This document shows, one piece after another, positions 62,191-62,302 of a DNA stretch of 62,302 nt; within the stretch, counting starts at the first letter, position 1; every line of letters starts with the position of its first letter. The position numbers and the translations under genes were made by a program. Source of the DNA: Pseudomonadota bacterium. Its GTDB lineage: Bacteria > Pseudomonadota > Gammaproteobacteria > Burkholderiales > Chitinibacteraceae. Where the stretch lies: contig JAGTRM010000025.1 in assembly GCA_018261735.1 (NCBI GenBank), forward strand, positions 1 to 62,302. The letters are read 5' to 3'. The notes below the pieces were generated by a model that saw only the letters and a list, made by a program, of their open reading frames with translations, did not search any database and had not been told where the DNA came from.

Positions 62191-62302
62191 GCAACCGCTG
62201 AATCGTGAAACGCTTGCCGCCGGCACGTTCCAAGTCGCCCACGCCCCGATCCCGACCGGCCCGATCAACATCCTGCAGATCGGCGAAGGCAACTTCCTGC
62301 GC
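62191..62302 (+). CDS. uxaB: Tagaturonate/fructuronate reductase (mannitol dehydrogenase family), N-terminal fragment
   Basis: The first 37 codons are present; the gene continues past the window. After a variable start, ILQIGEGNFLR is the N-terminal NAD-binding block typical of UxaB (altronate oxidoreductase). UxuB is the alternative, as it shares the fold. GAGGAG lies upstream of ATG 62191. It would reduce tagaturonate (or fructuronate) to altronate (or mannonate), next in the pathway after uxaC. Confidence 0.82.

Noticed and set aside
1..62302. CRISPR arrays, rRNA operons, tRNA genes, IS elements
   Set aside because: I looked for repeat-spacer patterns, rRNA signatures, tRNA cloverleafs and transposases on both strands and saw none beyond the tRNA-like ends of tmRNA. 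A tRNA scan could still find one I missed.

Overview
The window looks like a chromosomal segment of a betaproteobacterium, most likely of the order Neisseriales. Four things point there: the gene order rpsF-priB-rpsR-rplI, the fimV-truA-trpFBA-accD-folC-SPOR-cvpA-purF-metZ chain, a class Ia ribonucleotide reductase with two ATP-cones, and a tmRNA whose tag reads ANDETYALAA. Genus and species cannot be read from the sequence.

Layout. 1-3.5 kb: start of an exported protein, a FadR-type GntR regulator and a divergent 727-residue IlvD/Edd-family sugar-acid dehydratase. 3.6-6.8 kb: lapA-lapB-pyrF-rfaE1 (LPS assembly control, UMP synthesis, heptose kinase). 6.9-10.7 kb (minus strand): a GGDEF diguanylate cyclase, the rpsF-priB-rpsR-rplI operon and fdxA. 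10.8-25.1 kb (plus strand): gluQ, fimV, a CbiQ-like membrane protein, truA, trpF, trpB, trpA, accD, folC, a SPOR protein, cvpA, purF and metZ. 25.1-30.8 kb: a sparse region with a 68-residue orphan gene, then sbcD-sbcC. 30.8-38.5 kb (minus strand): nhaA, nrdB, a lipoprotein, add, nrdA and slyD; nrdA is preceded by a textbook pair of NrdR boxes, and nrdR itself lies at 51.4 kb. 38.7-41.5 kb: a hypothetical gene, a small Ala-rich lipoprotein, ubiG, gph and the tmRNA gene ssrA.

41.5-49.4 kb is the accessory region. It holds a nearly complete filamentous phage (inovirus) of 6,971 bp with replication protein, ssDNA-binding protein, major coat, adhesin, DUF2523/pVI-like protein and Zot. It carries no integrase. 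It sits between two dif-like Xer sites, and the right-hand one (48820-48847) closely matches the proteobacterial dif consensus. FtsK-orienting motifs (GGGNAGGG), searched by eye, lie only on the plus strand to its left (8) and only on the minus strand to its right (2). This suggests the window spans the replication terminus. Remnants of two further related prophages flank the intact one. The phage attachment site lies inside the 3' end of its own repressor gene, so integration changes the repressor's C-terminus. Two separate operator arrays, two hairpins in the rep leader, a terminator after the coat gene and a possible 19-residue coat peptide complete the element.

49.6-53.2 kb (minus strand): glyA, nrdR, ribD and ribC. 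53.4-62.3 kb is a hexuronate/aldonate catabolic cluster: uxaC with a strong promoter overlapped by a 10-bp inverted-repeat operator, a PrpR-type sigma-54 activator, a divergent sigma-54 promoter driving a TRAP transporter (dctP-dctQ-dctM) and a zinc alcohol dehydrogenase, an ExuR/UxuR-like GntR regulator, and the start of uxaB. Together they suggest uptake of a hexuronate or aldonate, oxidation or isomerisation to tagaturonate/fructuronate, and reduction by UxaB.
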